Notes: generated from the letters alone by a model not told the origin. A stretch of 64,000 nucleotides of DNA from Nocardia arthritidis (GCF_011801145.1 NZ_CP046172.1:9858001-9922000); one strand, 5' to 3'. Numbered from the stretch's first letter, positions 35,417 through 45,020 are shown. Numbers and translations are program-made.

Positions 35417-36388
35417 TCACTTCTTGGCGGCGCGGGCGGTGACCGCCGCGTAGTCGTGACCAGCGATCAGCTCGATACCGTCGGGGAGGGCGTGCAGGCG
35501 GTGAATGGTCTCGAAAGTGGCATCCCGGTCTGCATCGAACAGGTTGCCCGGCATCGGCGCCTTCTCCCGAATCAGCTCCACCTGCAGCTTGTTCCACACC
35601 GCGTCGCCCGCTAGCAGCACCCGACTGCCGTCGTCGACGGCGAGCAGCACCCCGATGCTGCCGGGGGTGTGGCCCGCGAGATCGACGAGCACGACCGAAC
35701 CGTCGCCGAACAGATCCATGCTGCGCGGGAAGGTCAGCACCGGTGGCCCGTCGAGTTCGAAGGTGTCGAAGGTGCGGGCGCGCAGCGGGCCGCGGGCGAC
35801 GCCGATCGGCGCGTGCGGACCGCCCATCGCCCATGCGTATTCGACCGCGGGCAGCCGGATCGAGACCGACGACGGCAGCTCCAGCAAACCGGAGACATGA
35901 TCCCAGTGCAGGTGGGTCGGTATTACGAAATCGATGGAATCGGCCGGGATATCGCGCGCGGCCAGCGCATCGGACAGGCCGAGCACCGGCTTATCCGGCG
36001 CGACCAGCAACGGGATCGGGAACGGCAGCTCCGGCAGCACCCGCCGGTGCACACCCGAGCACAGCGCCGGATCCACCAGGAAACGCGCCCGCGGATGTTC
36101 GATCAGGAAGGCGGACATCGTCATCCGGATTTCCCGCAGGCTGCGCGCGCCCTCCGCGACGATCGTGGTGGGCGCGGACATGGTGGCCTGCGCCAGCACC
36201 GTCAACCGGACAGTGTTGGCGGCGGCGGGTGCGGGATGCGCGACCAACCGGGCGAGCAGTTCGGTATCGGCGGGGCGGGGGCGGACCAGGCGGGCCGGTG
36301 TCGCCGCGACGGCGGCACAGCAGCGCAAGACCGTTGACAAGGTCGGAGTGCGCTGTGCGCGGGCGTTTCCGGTGGCTGAGTCGGGCAC
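35417..36388 (-). CDS. MBL-fold metallo-hydrolase
   Basis: A 323-residue metallo-beta-lactamase-fold enzyme. Zinc motif HxHxDH is THLHWDHVSG; later ligands are in LAGHTPGSIG, LLAGDAVWNK and ELIAGHDYAAV. An N-terminal ~70-residue helical extension precedes the fold. Family members hydrolyse lactones, thioesters or similar bonds. It diverges from the PKS region at 36541 but shows no coupling to it. Substrate unknown. Confidence 0.88.
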   Translation of the reverse strand: MPDSATGNARAQRTPTLSTVLRCCAAVAATPARLVRPRPADTELLARLVAHPAPAAANTVRLTVLAQATMSAPTTIVAEGARSLREIRMTMSAFLIEHPRARFLVDPALCSGVHRRVLPELPFPIPLLVAPDKPVLGLSDALAARDIPADSIDFVIPTHLHWDHVSGLLELPSSVSIRLPAVEYAWAMGGPHAPIGVARGPLRARTFDTFELDGPPVLTFPRSMDLFGDGSVVLVDLAGHTPGSIGVLLAVDDGSRVLLAGDAVWNKLQVELIREKAPMPGNLFDADRDATFETIHRLHALPDGIELIAGHDYAAVTARAAKK

Positions 36389-36540
36389 GCAGTCACCGTA
36401 GGCGATCGGCGACGGGCAGCGGAAGGGCAGGGCGGACCCGCGAAAGACCGGGTTGTCCGGCCCCCGATCTCCGGCATAATCGCGGGAGTACCGTGCACGG
36501 CGGCAACAACTGCCCGGAAGCGGGTAGGGAGGGTGGCGCG

Positions 36541-36687
36541 ATGCGGACCGGACTTCCGGGCGGACAAGGTTTTTCTCGTTACGGCACCGCGAGCCGTGGC
36601 AGCGCGCTGCCCATCGGACGCGCGATGTTCACCGTCCTATACAACCCCCCTGGCAACGCCGATCCGGCCGACCGCCGATCGCGATGA
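36541..36687 (+). CDS. 48-residue ORF translationally coupled to the PKS
   Basis: A short frame starting ATG 36541 (MRTGLPGGQGFSRYGTAS), preceded by GGGAGGG, and ending in ATGA that overlaps the PKS start by 4 bp. The overlap and the good ribosome site suggest it is translated and feeds ribosomes to the PKS. No domain or membrane helix is recognised. It may be a leader peptide, or the PKS may have an unannotated N-terminal alternative. Confidence 0.5.
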   Translation: MRTGLPGGQGFSRYGTASRGSALPIGRAMFTVLYNPPGNADPADRRSR

Positions 36688-39600
36688 ACGCGCACAGCGC
36701 GTCCGGCCCCCCGGTATCGATCATCGGAATCGGTTGCAGGCTGCCGGGAGCGAGCGGAGTCGACGAATTCTGGCGGCTGCTGCGCACGGGCCAGGACGCC
36801 ATCACCGACCCACCCCCCGGCCGGCTCGGGGCAGGGCCCGGCGGATACCTGCGCGATATCGAATGGTTCGACAGCGACTGGTTCGCCATCTCGGCGCGCG
36901 CGGCCGCGACGATGGATCCGCAGCAGCGGCTCGCGCTGGCGGTCTCGGTCGAGGCGCTCGACGATTCGGGAATCGGCTATCGGACAAGGGGTTCCGGTGC
37001 GGCGGTGGTGTTCGGGGCCGGTGGTTACGAGCACGGTAGCGCGCTACTCGGCGGCGGCGGGCACGACGCGCCGTACGCGATCACCGGATCGGCGCTGAGC
37101 ATCATCGCGAACCGGGTCTCCTACGTACTGGATCTGCACGGGCCGAGTTTCGTTGTGGACAGCGCCTGTTCGTCCGCGCTGGCGGCGATCGACCTCGCGG
37201 TGCGGCTGCTCGACGATCCCGCCGTGCCGTTCGCGATCGTCGGCGGCGTCAACCTCGCGCTGCTGCCGCATACCGCGAATTACCTTGCGGAGAGCGGTTT
37301 CCTGGCGCCGGACGGGCGGGTCAAACCGTTCGACGCGGACGCCGACGGATACGCCAGGGCCGAGGGCTGCGCGGTGGTCGTGCTGCGGCGCACCGCCGAC
37401 GCGCTGCGCGACGGTGACCGGATCTATGCCGAAATCGCCGGTACCGCGGTGGGTTCCGACGGCAGAACCGAGGTGTTGACCGCGCCGAACGGGTCAGCGC
37501 AGCGGCAGGTCATCCGAACCGCCTGGGACCGAGCCGGACTCGACCCCGGTGCCGCGGGCTATATCGAATGCCACGGTATCGGAACCCAATTGGGTGACAC
37601 GGTCGAGGTGGCCGCGCTCGCCGCGGCGCTCGGCCCGCACACCGCACCGGTATGGATCGGCTCGGTGAAATCGAATCTCGGCCATCTCGAGGCGGCCGCG
37701 GGCATTACCGGCCTGATCAAGGCCGCCCTCTCGATCCGGCACGGGACCATCGTGCCGACGATCAACCTGCACAGCGAGAATCCGGCGCTGCGACTCGCCG
37801 AACACGGGCTCCGCGTCCCAACCGAACCCGTCGACTGGAGCGGCACCCCGCTGCCGGAACGGTTCGCCGGTGTCAGCTCATTCGGCCTCGGCGGCACCAA
37901 TGCCCATGCGGTGCTGCGCGGCATCGCCGCCCCGCCGTACACCCGCGGCGACGAACCGCCGTACCTGATCCCGGTCACCGGCCGCGATATCGCCGCGCTG
38001 CGCGCACAGGCCGATCACCTCGCCGACTATTTCTCGGTCGACCGCAACGCATCTCAGCCCGAGTCCGATATCGGGACACACGACGACGTCGCCTCCGGAA
38101 CCCGCGTCCGCAAGCGCCCGGACGAGCCGGTGTCTGCGCGCCACGATTCCGCCCACCGCGCGGTACGGAACCGGAATGCGAACACGGCCGCACCGGTTTC
38201 CGACCGGGACAGCGGCGAGTTGGTCGACGCGCGTCGAACGGCGGCCGACCCTGTCGAATCGATCGGTGCGCGGCAGCAGATGCCTACCGACGAAGCGCGA
38301 GCGGCGAGCCGAAGCACAGCCCTGCCCAGCCTCCTGTCGAATCCGGCTGCGGCGGTTGGGGACCAGGGTTTCGATAACCCGAATCGCACCGTGACCCATT
38401 CCGGTGAGGCGAGCGCCTCGGCGGGTGTGGCCGACGATCGAGCTACGGGGACCGGCTGGGCCGAGGGTGAATCCCTGCGCAATACCGGCCAACTGCGCGC
38501 TGCCGTCGCGGCGGTCGCGCGGCTGATTCCGGAGACCGCGCGTGCGGCGGTGATCGCCAGGGACAGGGCCGATGCGGTCGAGCGGCTGCGGGTGTTGGCG
38601 CAGGGCGGCTCCGATGCCGGGGTGGTCGGCCCGACGACGGTTACCCGGACGGGCGGGGTGGTGTTCCTGTTCTCCGGGCAGGGCGGGCAGCACGCGAAGA
38701 TGGGGCGGGCGCTGGCTGCCCGGTATCCGGTATTCGCGCGGGCGCTGACCGAGGCAGTGGACGCCGTCGCCGCGGCGGGCGGGCCGCGAATCTGGACGCC
38801 GCGCAACGGATTCACTCTTGAGCGCGCGGCGCTCGGCGAAACCGGCAGCGCGGCAACCGAACTCGTGCAACCCGCCATATTCGCCTTTCAGGTCGCGATG
38901 GCGGCGTTGCTGGCGGCATGGGGTGTCCGGCCGGGCGCGGTGATCGGGCACAGCCTCGGCGAGGTGGCGGCCGCCGTGGTGGGCGGCGCGTTGACGCTGC
39001 CGGATGCGGCGCGAGTCGTGATGTGGCGCAGCCGAATACTGTCCCAATTGGATGGGCGCGGCGCGATGGCACTGCTGGACGCGCCCCCGGACGAGGTCGC
39101 CACGCTGGTGGAGCCGATGCGAACGGAGATCGGGATCGCCGCGGTGAACGGCCCGCGCTCGGTGGTGGTCTCCGGCACCCCGCGCTACATCGATACGCTC
39201 GTGCGCCGGGCCGAGCGGCGCAATATCTTCGCGCAGCGCATCGCCGTCGCTTTCGCGGCGCACAGCCCGCAGGTCGCGCCGCTGGTCCCGGAATTGCTCG
39301 GCGCACTGGCCGGATTGGCGCCGCGCACCCCGCACACCACCATCTATTCCACCGCCCGCGACGGCAGCTCGGTCACCACCATGGACGCCGCGTACTGGGC
39401 CGAAAGCGCCACGGGCACGGTCGAACTCGCCGCTGCCCTGGAATGCGTTGCCGCGGACGGTTTCTCGACCGTCGTCGAGATCTCGCCGCATCCGGTGCTC
39501 ACCGGGGCGGTACGCGAATACCCGGAACTGCGTGACGCGGCATACGCGGCCTGCGGCCGGGAGGACGAGGCCGCCGCATATCTCACCTGCCTGGCCCGGC

Positions 39601-41975
39601 TGCATGCCGATGGGCGGCCGGTGGAATGGGCGGCGCAGGGACCGTTCACCGGCGCACCGCCACTACGCAATTGGACCGAACGCAAATTCCCGCTGCTCAC
39701 CGGTTCGGCCCAGGAGCCGACCGAAACCCGCACGCCCACCGAGGATCTCGCCGACCATATGGTGCTCGGCATGCCGACCGTACCGGCCGCGTACTGGTTG
39801 CACCGGCTGCTCGAGCTCACCCGCACCCAAGGATGGCAGGAGGCACCCGGGTGGGTGAGCTCTACGGCGGTAACCGATTTCGTGATCCATGAGCGGATAG
39901 ATCTGGCCGAACTGCCCGCCGTCACCTACCGCCGCAACGGCGATGGAAGTATGCGGGCGGAGGCCACCGGCGGCGGAGCGCTGGCATCGTCCCGGCCCGC
40001 CGGTGGGCCAACGCCCGCCGATATCGTCGCATGGATGCGGTCGGTCGATGGTAATCGGGCCCGGCATCACCGCATGCGGCCGATTTCACCAGGCCTTTTC
40101 TATGACACGCTGCGCATGCGCGGCCTGGCGTACGGGCCGCGCTTCCGCCCGCTGCGCGCCATCGCGGCCGAACGCGACGGTGCGAGCGGAACAGCCAGCG
40201 CCCTGGGTATTTTCGAGGCCGCACCGCTGCATCGCACGGCGACATTGGACGGCTGCCTCCAGCTGCTCGCCGCCGCGGCGTCCGATGAACTGCCCGCCGA
40301 GGCGGTGCCGCTGCCCATCGCCATCGAATCCGGTTGGGTCTCCGGCGAATCCGACCGGGTGCTGCTGGATGCGCACGCCTTCGTCCGGGAACGCACGCCC
40401 GATGGGGTGATCGGCGATGTCATCGGCACCGATCAGCACGGTGCGCCCGCGGTCGCGCTCACCGGTGTGCACCTGCGGTTCGCCAGGACAGATCGGGCAG
40501 TCGACCCGTATCTCACACCGGCTTTGGTGTCGGAAGTACCCCTGTACCAAGAGGTTTGGGTTCCGCTGCGCGGATCCGGCACCGGGCCGGCCGCGGTGCC
40601 GGAGCGGGCCGTCGTCATCGGCGAATCGCACGCCGCCATCCGGCTGGCCCGGGAACTCGAGCGCCGTGTGCCGACCGAGCGGGTGGCGCGCGATCCGGAT
40701 GCCGCGAGCGCGGCCGTCGCATCGGTACTGTCCGGGCGCGGCATTTCCTCCGGGATCGCGGTCGTGATCGTGTGGCCGCAGCGGTCCGACGACGCGCGCG
40801 ACGACGATGCGAACCGCCGCACCGTCACCGCGCTCACCCGGGTGCTGGAGCTGCTGCAATATCTGCAATCCACCGACGCCCCAGCATCTTTGACGGTCGT
40901 GCTGCCGGTGGAGGCGTTGGCGCAGCGCACACGGGCGATGCCCGTGCCCGGTGCGCTCGCCGGGCTGGTGCGCGCGCTGCAACTGGAATCGGACCGCCCG
41001 ATTCAACTGGTGTGGACCGACGGTCATCACGACAGCCTGCGATCGATCGCCGACAGTGTTTCGGCCGCACGGCATTTCGACGAGTTGCGGCTGGCCGAGG
41101 GCACCGCGCATATTCGCCGCTTCACCAGGGCGCGACCGCAGTCCATCGGGCCCGTCGCGATCGATCCGCACGGAACCTACGTGGTCACCGGCGGATTGGG
41201 TGCGCTCGGCGCGCTCACCGTGCGCTGGCTGCTCGACGCGGGCGCACGCGACGTCGTCGTGCTGACCCGCACACCGCGTCCGCTGCCCGAACCGCTGGAG
41301 GATTTGGAGGACCGGCTCGTCGTCGTCCGGTGCGATGCCGCCGATCGCGACGATCTGTGCAACGCGCTCAACGATATTCGCGAATGCGGCTCCACCGTCC
41401 GCGGCGTCGTGCACGCGGTCGGCGCACCGGTGAGCGCGCCCTTCGAGGCCATCACCGCCGACCAACTCACCCGGGTGTGCACGCCCATCCTCACGGCCGC
41501 ACGCAATTTGATCGAGCTCACCGCACGCGATCCCATCGATTTCGCGCTGCTGCACTCGTCGGCGGCCGGCGCCATCGGCGCTCCCGGACAGGCCGCCTAC
41601 GCGTCCGCGAGCGCCGCATTGGATGCGCTCACCCTCGCATACCCGAACCGCCCGGTGCGCAGCATCGGTTGGGGCGCATGGGAATCCCCGCACCCGACCG
41701 GTGACGCCCCCCAACCCCACCGCGCGGCCACCCGCCCCTTCGACCCCCAACGCGGCACCGAACTGCTCACCCAGCTGCTGCGCTACCCGGGCCCATACCT
41801 GCTCGCCCTGGACTACCAACCAACCACCGACACAACCCCGCTCACCCGCCGCCTCTCGAAACTCCTTGATGGCGAGCCGGATTCGGACCTAGCCGACGAC
41901 ACGGACGGCGCACCGGCACACAGCGAACCGGCGCTGCTATCAATCGAATCCGGCGGCGCGAATGCCGCGGGCTAG
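36684..41975 (+). CDS. Type I polyketide synthase, KS-AT-DH-KR, no ACP seen
   Basis: A 1763-residue modular PKS. KS is residues ~9-412, with Cys162 in VDSACSSAL, His297 in ECHGIGT and His334 in NLGHLEAAAG. A KS-AT adaptor (~413-650) carries a polar, probably disordered insertion (~453-598). AT is ~655-960, with Ser757 in GHSLGE and FAAHS later. DH is ~1015-1290, with His1025 in HMVLGMPTVP and Asp1189 in LDGCLQ. KR is ~1300-1700, with GGLGALG, Ser1626 and Tyr1639 in AYASAS. No ER and no phosphopantetheine-Ser motif (DSL/LGxDS) appears; the C-terminus (~1700-1763) is low complexity. A carrier protein must come in trans or the enzyme is truncated. Confidence 0.93.
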   Translation: MNAHSASGPPVSIIGIGCRLPGASGVDEFWRLLRTGQDAITDPPPGRLGAGPGGYLRDIEWFDSDWFAISARAAATMDPQQRLALAVSVEALDDSGIGYRTRGSGAAVVFGAGGYEHGSALLGGGGHDAPYAITGSALSIIANRVSYVLDLHGPSFVVDSACSSALAAIDLAVRLLDDPAVPFAIVGGVNLALLPHTANYLAESGFLAPDGRVKPFDADADGYARAEGCAVVVLRRTADALRDGDRIYAEIAGTAVGSDGRTEVLTAPNGSAQRQVIRTAWDRAGLDPGAAGYIECHGIGTQLGDTVEVAALAAALGPHTAPVWIGSVKSNLGHLEAAAGITGLIKAALSIRHGTIVPTINLHSENPALRLAEHGLRVPTEPVDWSGTPLPERFAGVSSFGLGGTNAHAVLRGIAAPPYTRGDEPPYLIPVTGRDIAALRAQADHLADYFSVDRNASQPESDIGTHDDVASGTRVRKRPDEPVSARHDSAHRAVRNRNANTAAPVSDRDSGELVDARRTAADPVESIGARQQMPTDEARAASRSTALPSLLSNPAAAVGDQGFDNPNRTVTHSGEASASAGVADDRATGTGWAEGESLRNTGQLRAAVAAVARLIPETARAAVIARDRADAVERLRVLAQGGSDAGVVGPTTVTRTGGVVFLFSGQGGQHAKMGRALAARYPVFARALTEAVDAVAAAGGPRIWTPRNGFTLERAALGETGSAATELVQPAIFAFQVAMAALLAAWGVRPGAVIGHSLGEVAAAVVGGALTLPDAARVVMWRSRILSQLDGRGAMALLDAPPDEVATLVEPMRTEIGIAAVNGPRSVVVSGTPRYIDTLVRRAERRNIFAQRIAVAFAAHSPQVAPLVPELLGALAGLAPRTPHTTIYSTARDGSSVTTMDAAYWAESATGTVELAAALECVAADGFSTVVEISPHPVLTGAVREYPELRDAAYAACGREDEAAAYLTCLARLHADGRPVEWAAQGPFTGAPPLRNWTERKFPLLTGSAQEPTETRTPTEDLADHMVLGMPTVPAAYWLHRLLELTRTQGWQEAPGWVSSTAVTDFVIHERIDLAELPAVTYRRNGDGSMRAEATGGGALASSRPAGGPTPADIVAWMRSVDGNRARHHRMRPISPGLFYDTLRMRGLAYGPRFRPLRAIAAERDGASGTASALGIFEAAPLHRTATLDGCLQLLAAAASDELPAEAVPLPIAIESGWVSGESDRVLLDAHAFVRERTPDGVIGDVIGTDQHGAPAVALTGVHLRFARTDRAVDPYLTPALVSEVPLYQEVWVPLRGSGTGPAAVPERAVVIGESHAAIRLARELERRVPTERVARDPDAASAAVASVLSGRGISSGIAVVIVWPQRSDDARDDDANRRTVTALTRVLELLQYLQSTDAPASLTVVLPVEALAQRTRAMPVPGALAGLVRALQLESDRPIQLVWTDGHHDSLRSIADSVSAARHFDELRLAEGTAHIRRFTRARPQSIGPVAIDPHGTYVVTGGLGALGALTVRWLLDAGARDVVVLTRTPRPLPEPLEDLEDRLVVVRCDAADRDDLCNALNDIRECGSTVRGVVHAVGAPVSAPFEAITADQLTRVCTPILTAARNLIELTARDPIDFALLHSSAAGAIGAPGQAAYASASAALDALTLAYPNRPVRSIGWGAWESPHPTGDAPQPHRAATRPFDPQRGTELLTQLLRYPGPYLLALDYQPTTDTTPLTRRLSKLLDGEPDSDLADDTDGAPAHSEPALLSIESGGANAAG

Positions 41976-42039
41976 GCGTACCTCCATCTTCGCTCCGGCC
42001 ATGCGCGGGCTGAAGACGGCTTCGCCGACAGCGCCCCTT
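41974..42039. repeat. Dispersed intergenic repeat, copy B
   Basis: TAGGCGTACCTCCATCTTCG, then CTCCGGCCATGCGCGGGC and GGCTTCGCCGACAGCGC. It overlaps the stop codon of the PKS and is followed immediately by copy C. Confidence 0.65.
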
Positions 42040-42108
42040 CGGCGTACTTCCACATTCGCTTCGGCCATGCGCAGGTCTACGAACGACTTCGCCGACAGCG
42101 CTCATCAG
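42040..42108. repeat. Dispersed intergenic repeat, copy C
   Basis: CGGCGTACTTCCACATTCGC, then TTCGGCCATGCGCAGGTC and GACTTCGCCGACAGCGC. It is in tandem with copy B and shares the same block order with copy A at 23085. Confidence 0.65.
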
Positions 42109-42181
42109 GCGGGTGCTTCACAACAGCTGTCAGCGGCCACGAGATTTTCCCGTGAACAGCGAGTTGCGTGGACCACAGAGG

Positions 42182-42631
42182 CTATTCGGCTTCGGTCCCA
42201 TACTCGGCTCCGATAGTCCGGGCCAGATCGAGCAAGATCGCTGCCTGCTCGGCTTCGCCCCACCCGGTCAGCAACCGTCCGACGAACTCCAGGAATACCG
42301 GCCGATGATGGGGTGGTAACCGGTCCGCGAGCTGAGCGAATGCAGCTGCCGAACATTCGCTCAAGCCCATGGCTATCGTCAGCACCTCGGTGTCGACCGA
42401 CAGCGCCTGCCTGAACTCGTCCGGATACCGGATGAGCGCCCAGGCCGGATACTCCCGGGTCCGCAGGACCGCATCCGGTACCGGGTCGATCAGGTTGTCG
42501 AATCGGTCTTTGCACAAAATCGTGGTACCACGTCTGGCCACCTTGTATTCAGTCCCGGTCGGAAACCACACCTCGGCCAGATAGCCTTCCGGAGGACCCT
42601 CGTATCGCACCGGACCAGTGTCACAAACCAT
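42182..42631 (-). CDS. Conserved-looking hypothetical protein
   Basis: A 149-residue frame from ATG 42631 (MVCDTGPVRYEGPPEGYLAE); an upstream start at 42700 is possible. It is soluble, with YLAEVWFPTGTEYKVARRG and, near the end, a helical FAQLADRLPPHHRPVFLEF segment. I do not recognise the family. The base composition is a little lower in G+C than the flanks, and it borders the repeat region, so recent acquisition is possible. Confidence 0.5.
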   Translation of the reverse strand: MVCDTGPVRYEGPPEGYLAEVWFPTGTEYKVARRGTTILCKDRFDNLIDPVPDAVLRTREYPAWALIRYPDEFRQALSVDTEVLTIAMGLSECSAAAFAQLADRLPPHHRPVFLEFVGRLLTGWGEAEQAAILLDLARTIGAEYGTEAE

Positions 42632-42929
42632 GACGCCGCGGACCAGACCTCCAACCGACAGCCACCAAACGACCGCACGGAGCGATTGCCCTCCACGCAT
42701 CAGCGGAATAGCTGAAAGTTATTGGCTGAGGGCCAGATATTTTCCCGCCAAGTGACCGCCGATGGGATTCGACTGGCCGCCGACACACAGCAGGTACGCA
42801 CCCCGCACAGGCGTCCGGCTCAGGCGCGGAGCGACTCTATCGACGGCCCCGCGACCGGTCGGCGGTCGATGTGCCGAAACGCGCGCGGATCTGCTCGTGA
42901 ACTGGGGTGGTGAGCGCCATTATTGTTCG

Positions 42930-43319
42930 ATGGCCAGTGCGAATATTCCCGTGAAATGGAAGGACGAGCCGGAGGAGCATGATTATCCCGCGGCCGCCGA
43001 CTATTTGGAGTTGCTCGCGGATCCGGACACCGTTGCGGAGGTGATCGAGGACCTGCGCAAGGCGCCCATCGTGCACAAGAAGGCCAAGGACATACTGCGG
43101 GCCGCGAATCTGGAACTGCTCTCGCCCGAGAATCCGTATGTCCGCAATGACCTGATAAAGATCAATGCCGGTAAATCGCTGTCACCGATCCTGTTGGTGC
43201 GCGGTGATTTTCGCAAGGGTGCGCCGATGGTGATCGCCGACGGCTACCACCGGGTGTGCGCCATCCACTGGGCCGACGAGAATATCGCCATCCCCGCGAA
43301 GATCGCGGCCCGCCCGTGA
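42930..43319 (+). CDS. ParB/sulfiredoxin-fold-like small protein
   Basis: A 129-residue protein from ATG 42930 (MASANIPVKWKDEPEEHDYP). The second half, SLSPILLVRGDF and VIADGYHRVCAIHWADE with IPAKIAARP, has the GxHR-type pattern of ParB-N/Srx-fold domains. Such domains bind nucleotides or DNA, but a function here is not known. Its stop overlaps the GTG of the antiporter gene by 4 bp, so the two are coupled. Confidence 0.65.
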   Translation: MASANIPVKWKDEPEEHDYPAAADYLELLADPDTVAEVIEDLRKAPIVHKKAKDILRAANLELLSPENPYVRNDLIKINAGKSLSPILLVRGDFRKGAPMVIADGYHRVCAIHWADENIAIPAKIAARP

Positions 43320-44464
43320 CATTCTCCACCCTCGCGCTCGTGGTGGCGCTCGGCCTGTTCGGGCCGATTCTGGCGCTGCGCAAGGCGTGGCACATCCCGG
43401 TGATCCTCGGCGAGCTGGTGGTCGGAATCATCTTCGGCACCACCGGATTCGGGGTGCTGCACTACTCCGATCCGATCTTCACCTTCCTGGCCGATATGGG
43501 CTTCGCCGTCGTCATGTTCGTCGCCGGAACCCATGTGCCGGTGCGGGATCCGGCGGTGCGCTCGGCGCTCGACTCCGGCGTGCTGCGCGCGGTGCTGGTC
43601 GGCTTGCTGGCCGCCGCGGCCGGATTCGGGGTGGCCGAATGGTTCGGCACCGGGCACGGCGCGATCTACGCGGTGCTGATGGCGTCGTCCTCGGCGGCGC
43701 TGGTCCTGCCGATCATCGATTCCGTTGGGCTGCAAGGTAAACCGGTGCTGGCCTTGACGGCGCAGGTGGCCGTCGCGGATACCGCGTGCGTGGTGGCGCT
43801 GCCGCTGGTGATCGATCCCGGCAATGCCGGGCGCGCCGCGCTGGGGGCGCTCGCGGTGGCGGGCTGTGCGGTGGTGCTGTACTTCCTACTGCGCTGGCTG
43901 GAGGGTTCGGGTACTCGGCGTCGGATCCACAAGGTCTCCGAGGACCGGGCCTTCGCGCTCGAATTGCGCGGCAGTCTCGCCATCCTGTTCACGCTGTGCG
44001 CCGTGGCCACCCAGACCCATGTGTCGATCATGTTGGCGGGCTTCACGGCCGGGCTCGCGGTGGCGGCGGTCGGCGAACCGCGCCGAGTGGCCAAACAGCT
44101 GTTCGCCATCAACGACGGCTTCCTGGGTCCGCTCTTCTTCGTCTGGCTCGGCGCCCGCCTGAACCTGCGCGACTTCGGCACCCACCCGCGGCTCATCCTG
44201 CTCGGGCTCGCCCTCGGCTTCGGAGCCGTACTCGTGCACCTGATCCCGCGCCTGCTCGGCCAACCCGTCGGCTTCGGCGCACTGGCCGCCGCCCAAATCG
44301 GCGTCCCGGTCGCCGCCGTAACCGTCGGCACCCAACTACATGTGCTGGTCCCCGGCGAAGCCGCCGCCCTCATGCTCGGCGCCCTCGGCACCATCGCGAC
44401 CGCCGCCGCAGCCGCCAGCTGGCTCGCCGCCAAGCGAACACCGACCCCAACCGCCAGCCCCTAA
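43316..44464 (+). CDS. Cation:proton antiporter (CPA2/KefB-like)
   Basis: A 382-residue membrane protein starting with GTG 43316 (VTFSTLALVVALGLFGPIL). It has 12 or so helices, with family motifs VILGELVVGIIFG, FLADMGFAVVMFVAGTHV and a middle LMASSSAALVLPIIDSVG. It exchanges Na+ or K+ for protons. It lacks a C-terminal TrkA-N domain. The 4-bp overlap with the ParB-like gene suggests that small cytosolic protein could be a regulatory partner; this is inference. Confidence 0.9.
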   Translation: MTFSTLALVVALGLFGPILALRKAWHIPVILGELVVGIIFGTTGFGVLHYSDPIFTFLADMGFAVVMFVAGTHVPVRDPAVRSALDSGVLRAVLVGLLAAAAGFGVAEWFGTGHGAIYAVLMASSSAALVLPIIDSVGLQGKPVLALTAQVAVADTACVVALPLVIDPGNAGRAALGALAVAGCAVVLYFLLRWLEGSGTRRRIHKVSEDRAFALELRGSLAILFTLCAVATQTHVSIMLAGFTAGLAVAAVGEPRRVAKQLFAINDGFLGPLFFVWLGARLNLRDFGTHPRLILLGLALGFGAVLVHLIPRLLGQPVGFGALAAAQIGVPVAAVTVGTQLHVLVPGEAAALMLGALGTIATAAAAASWLAAKRTPTPTASP

Positions 44465-44630
44465 CTCAGCCGCTGACAAAGTGTTTACGCCGAACCCCGA
44501 TTATGAACCTGACTCCGTCTATGCGGGGTGTCCGGTTGATCGGCGCGATGCGGCGCTACAGCGCCAGACCGCTGCGACGACGCAATAGCTTGCGCGAGAA
44601 GTAATTTGTACTCAACAAACCGCGAAGCGA

Positions 44631-45017
44631 CTACTCGGCCCCTCGCCCCAGCAGCCGATCCGTCTCGCGCCGTTCACGTTTGGTCGGCCGCCCAGATCCC
44701 CGATCCCGGCGCGGCATCGCCGCGAGAATCTCCTTCGGCGGCGGAGCGGGGCTGCGGTCGATCAAGCATTGCGCGGCGATGGGAGCACCGACCCGCTTGG
44801 TAATGACCCGCGAAACGATAACAATCCGCTCGATACCCCCGGCCCGAATCCGAACCTCGTCACCGGGTTTGACCGGCTGCGCGGGCTTCGCTGTCGAACC
44901 GTTGACGCGCACGTGTCCGCCTCGACAGGCCTCCGCCGCAGCGGATCTCGTTTTGAACAACCGAACCGCCCAAGTCCAGGAGTCCACTCGGGCCTGACTG
45001 AGTTCGGAAGCGGTCAC
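44631..45017 (-). CDS. S4-domain RNA-binding protein (Hsp15/HslR-like)
   Basis: A 128-residue protein with an S4 domain (residues ~9-70: RVDSWTWAVRLFKTRSAAAEACRGGHVRVNG in parts, then VKPGDEVRI). The C-terminal tail is basic (RRDRGSGRPTKRERRETDR). Hsp15 binds stalled 50S subunits carrying nascent chains and helps recycle them. It ends next to the NlpC/P60 gene on the same strand, 3 bp after that gene's end. Confidence 0.9.
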   Translation of the reverse strand: MTASELSQARVDSWTWAVRLFKTRSAAAEACRGGHVRVNGSTAKPAQPVKPGDEVRIRAGGIERIVIVSRVITKRVGAPIAAQCLIDRSPAPPPKEILAAMPRRDRGSGRPTKRERRETDRLLGRGAE

Positions 45018-45020
45018 CCG

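Noticed and set aside
40086..41819. Long open frame opposite the PKS
   Set aside because: Antisense artefact; the PKS frame has intact DH and KR motifs over this stretch.
36389..42108. A full biosynthetic gene cluster around the PKS
   Set aside because: Neighbours are an MBL hydrolase, repeats and unrelated small genes; no ACP, thioesterase, transporter or regulator linked to it.
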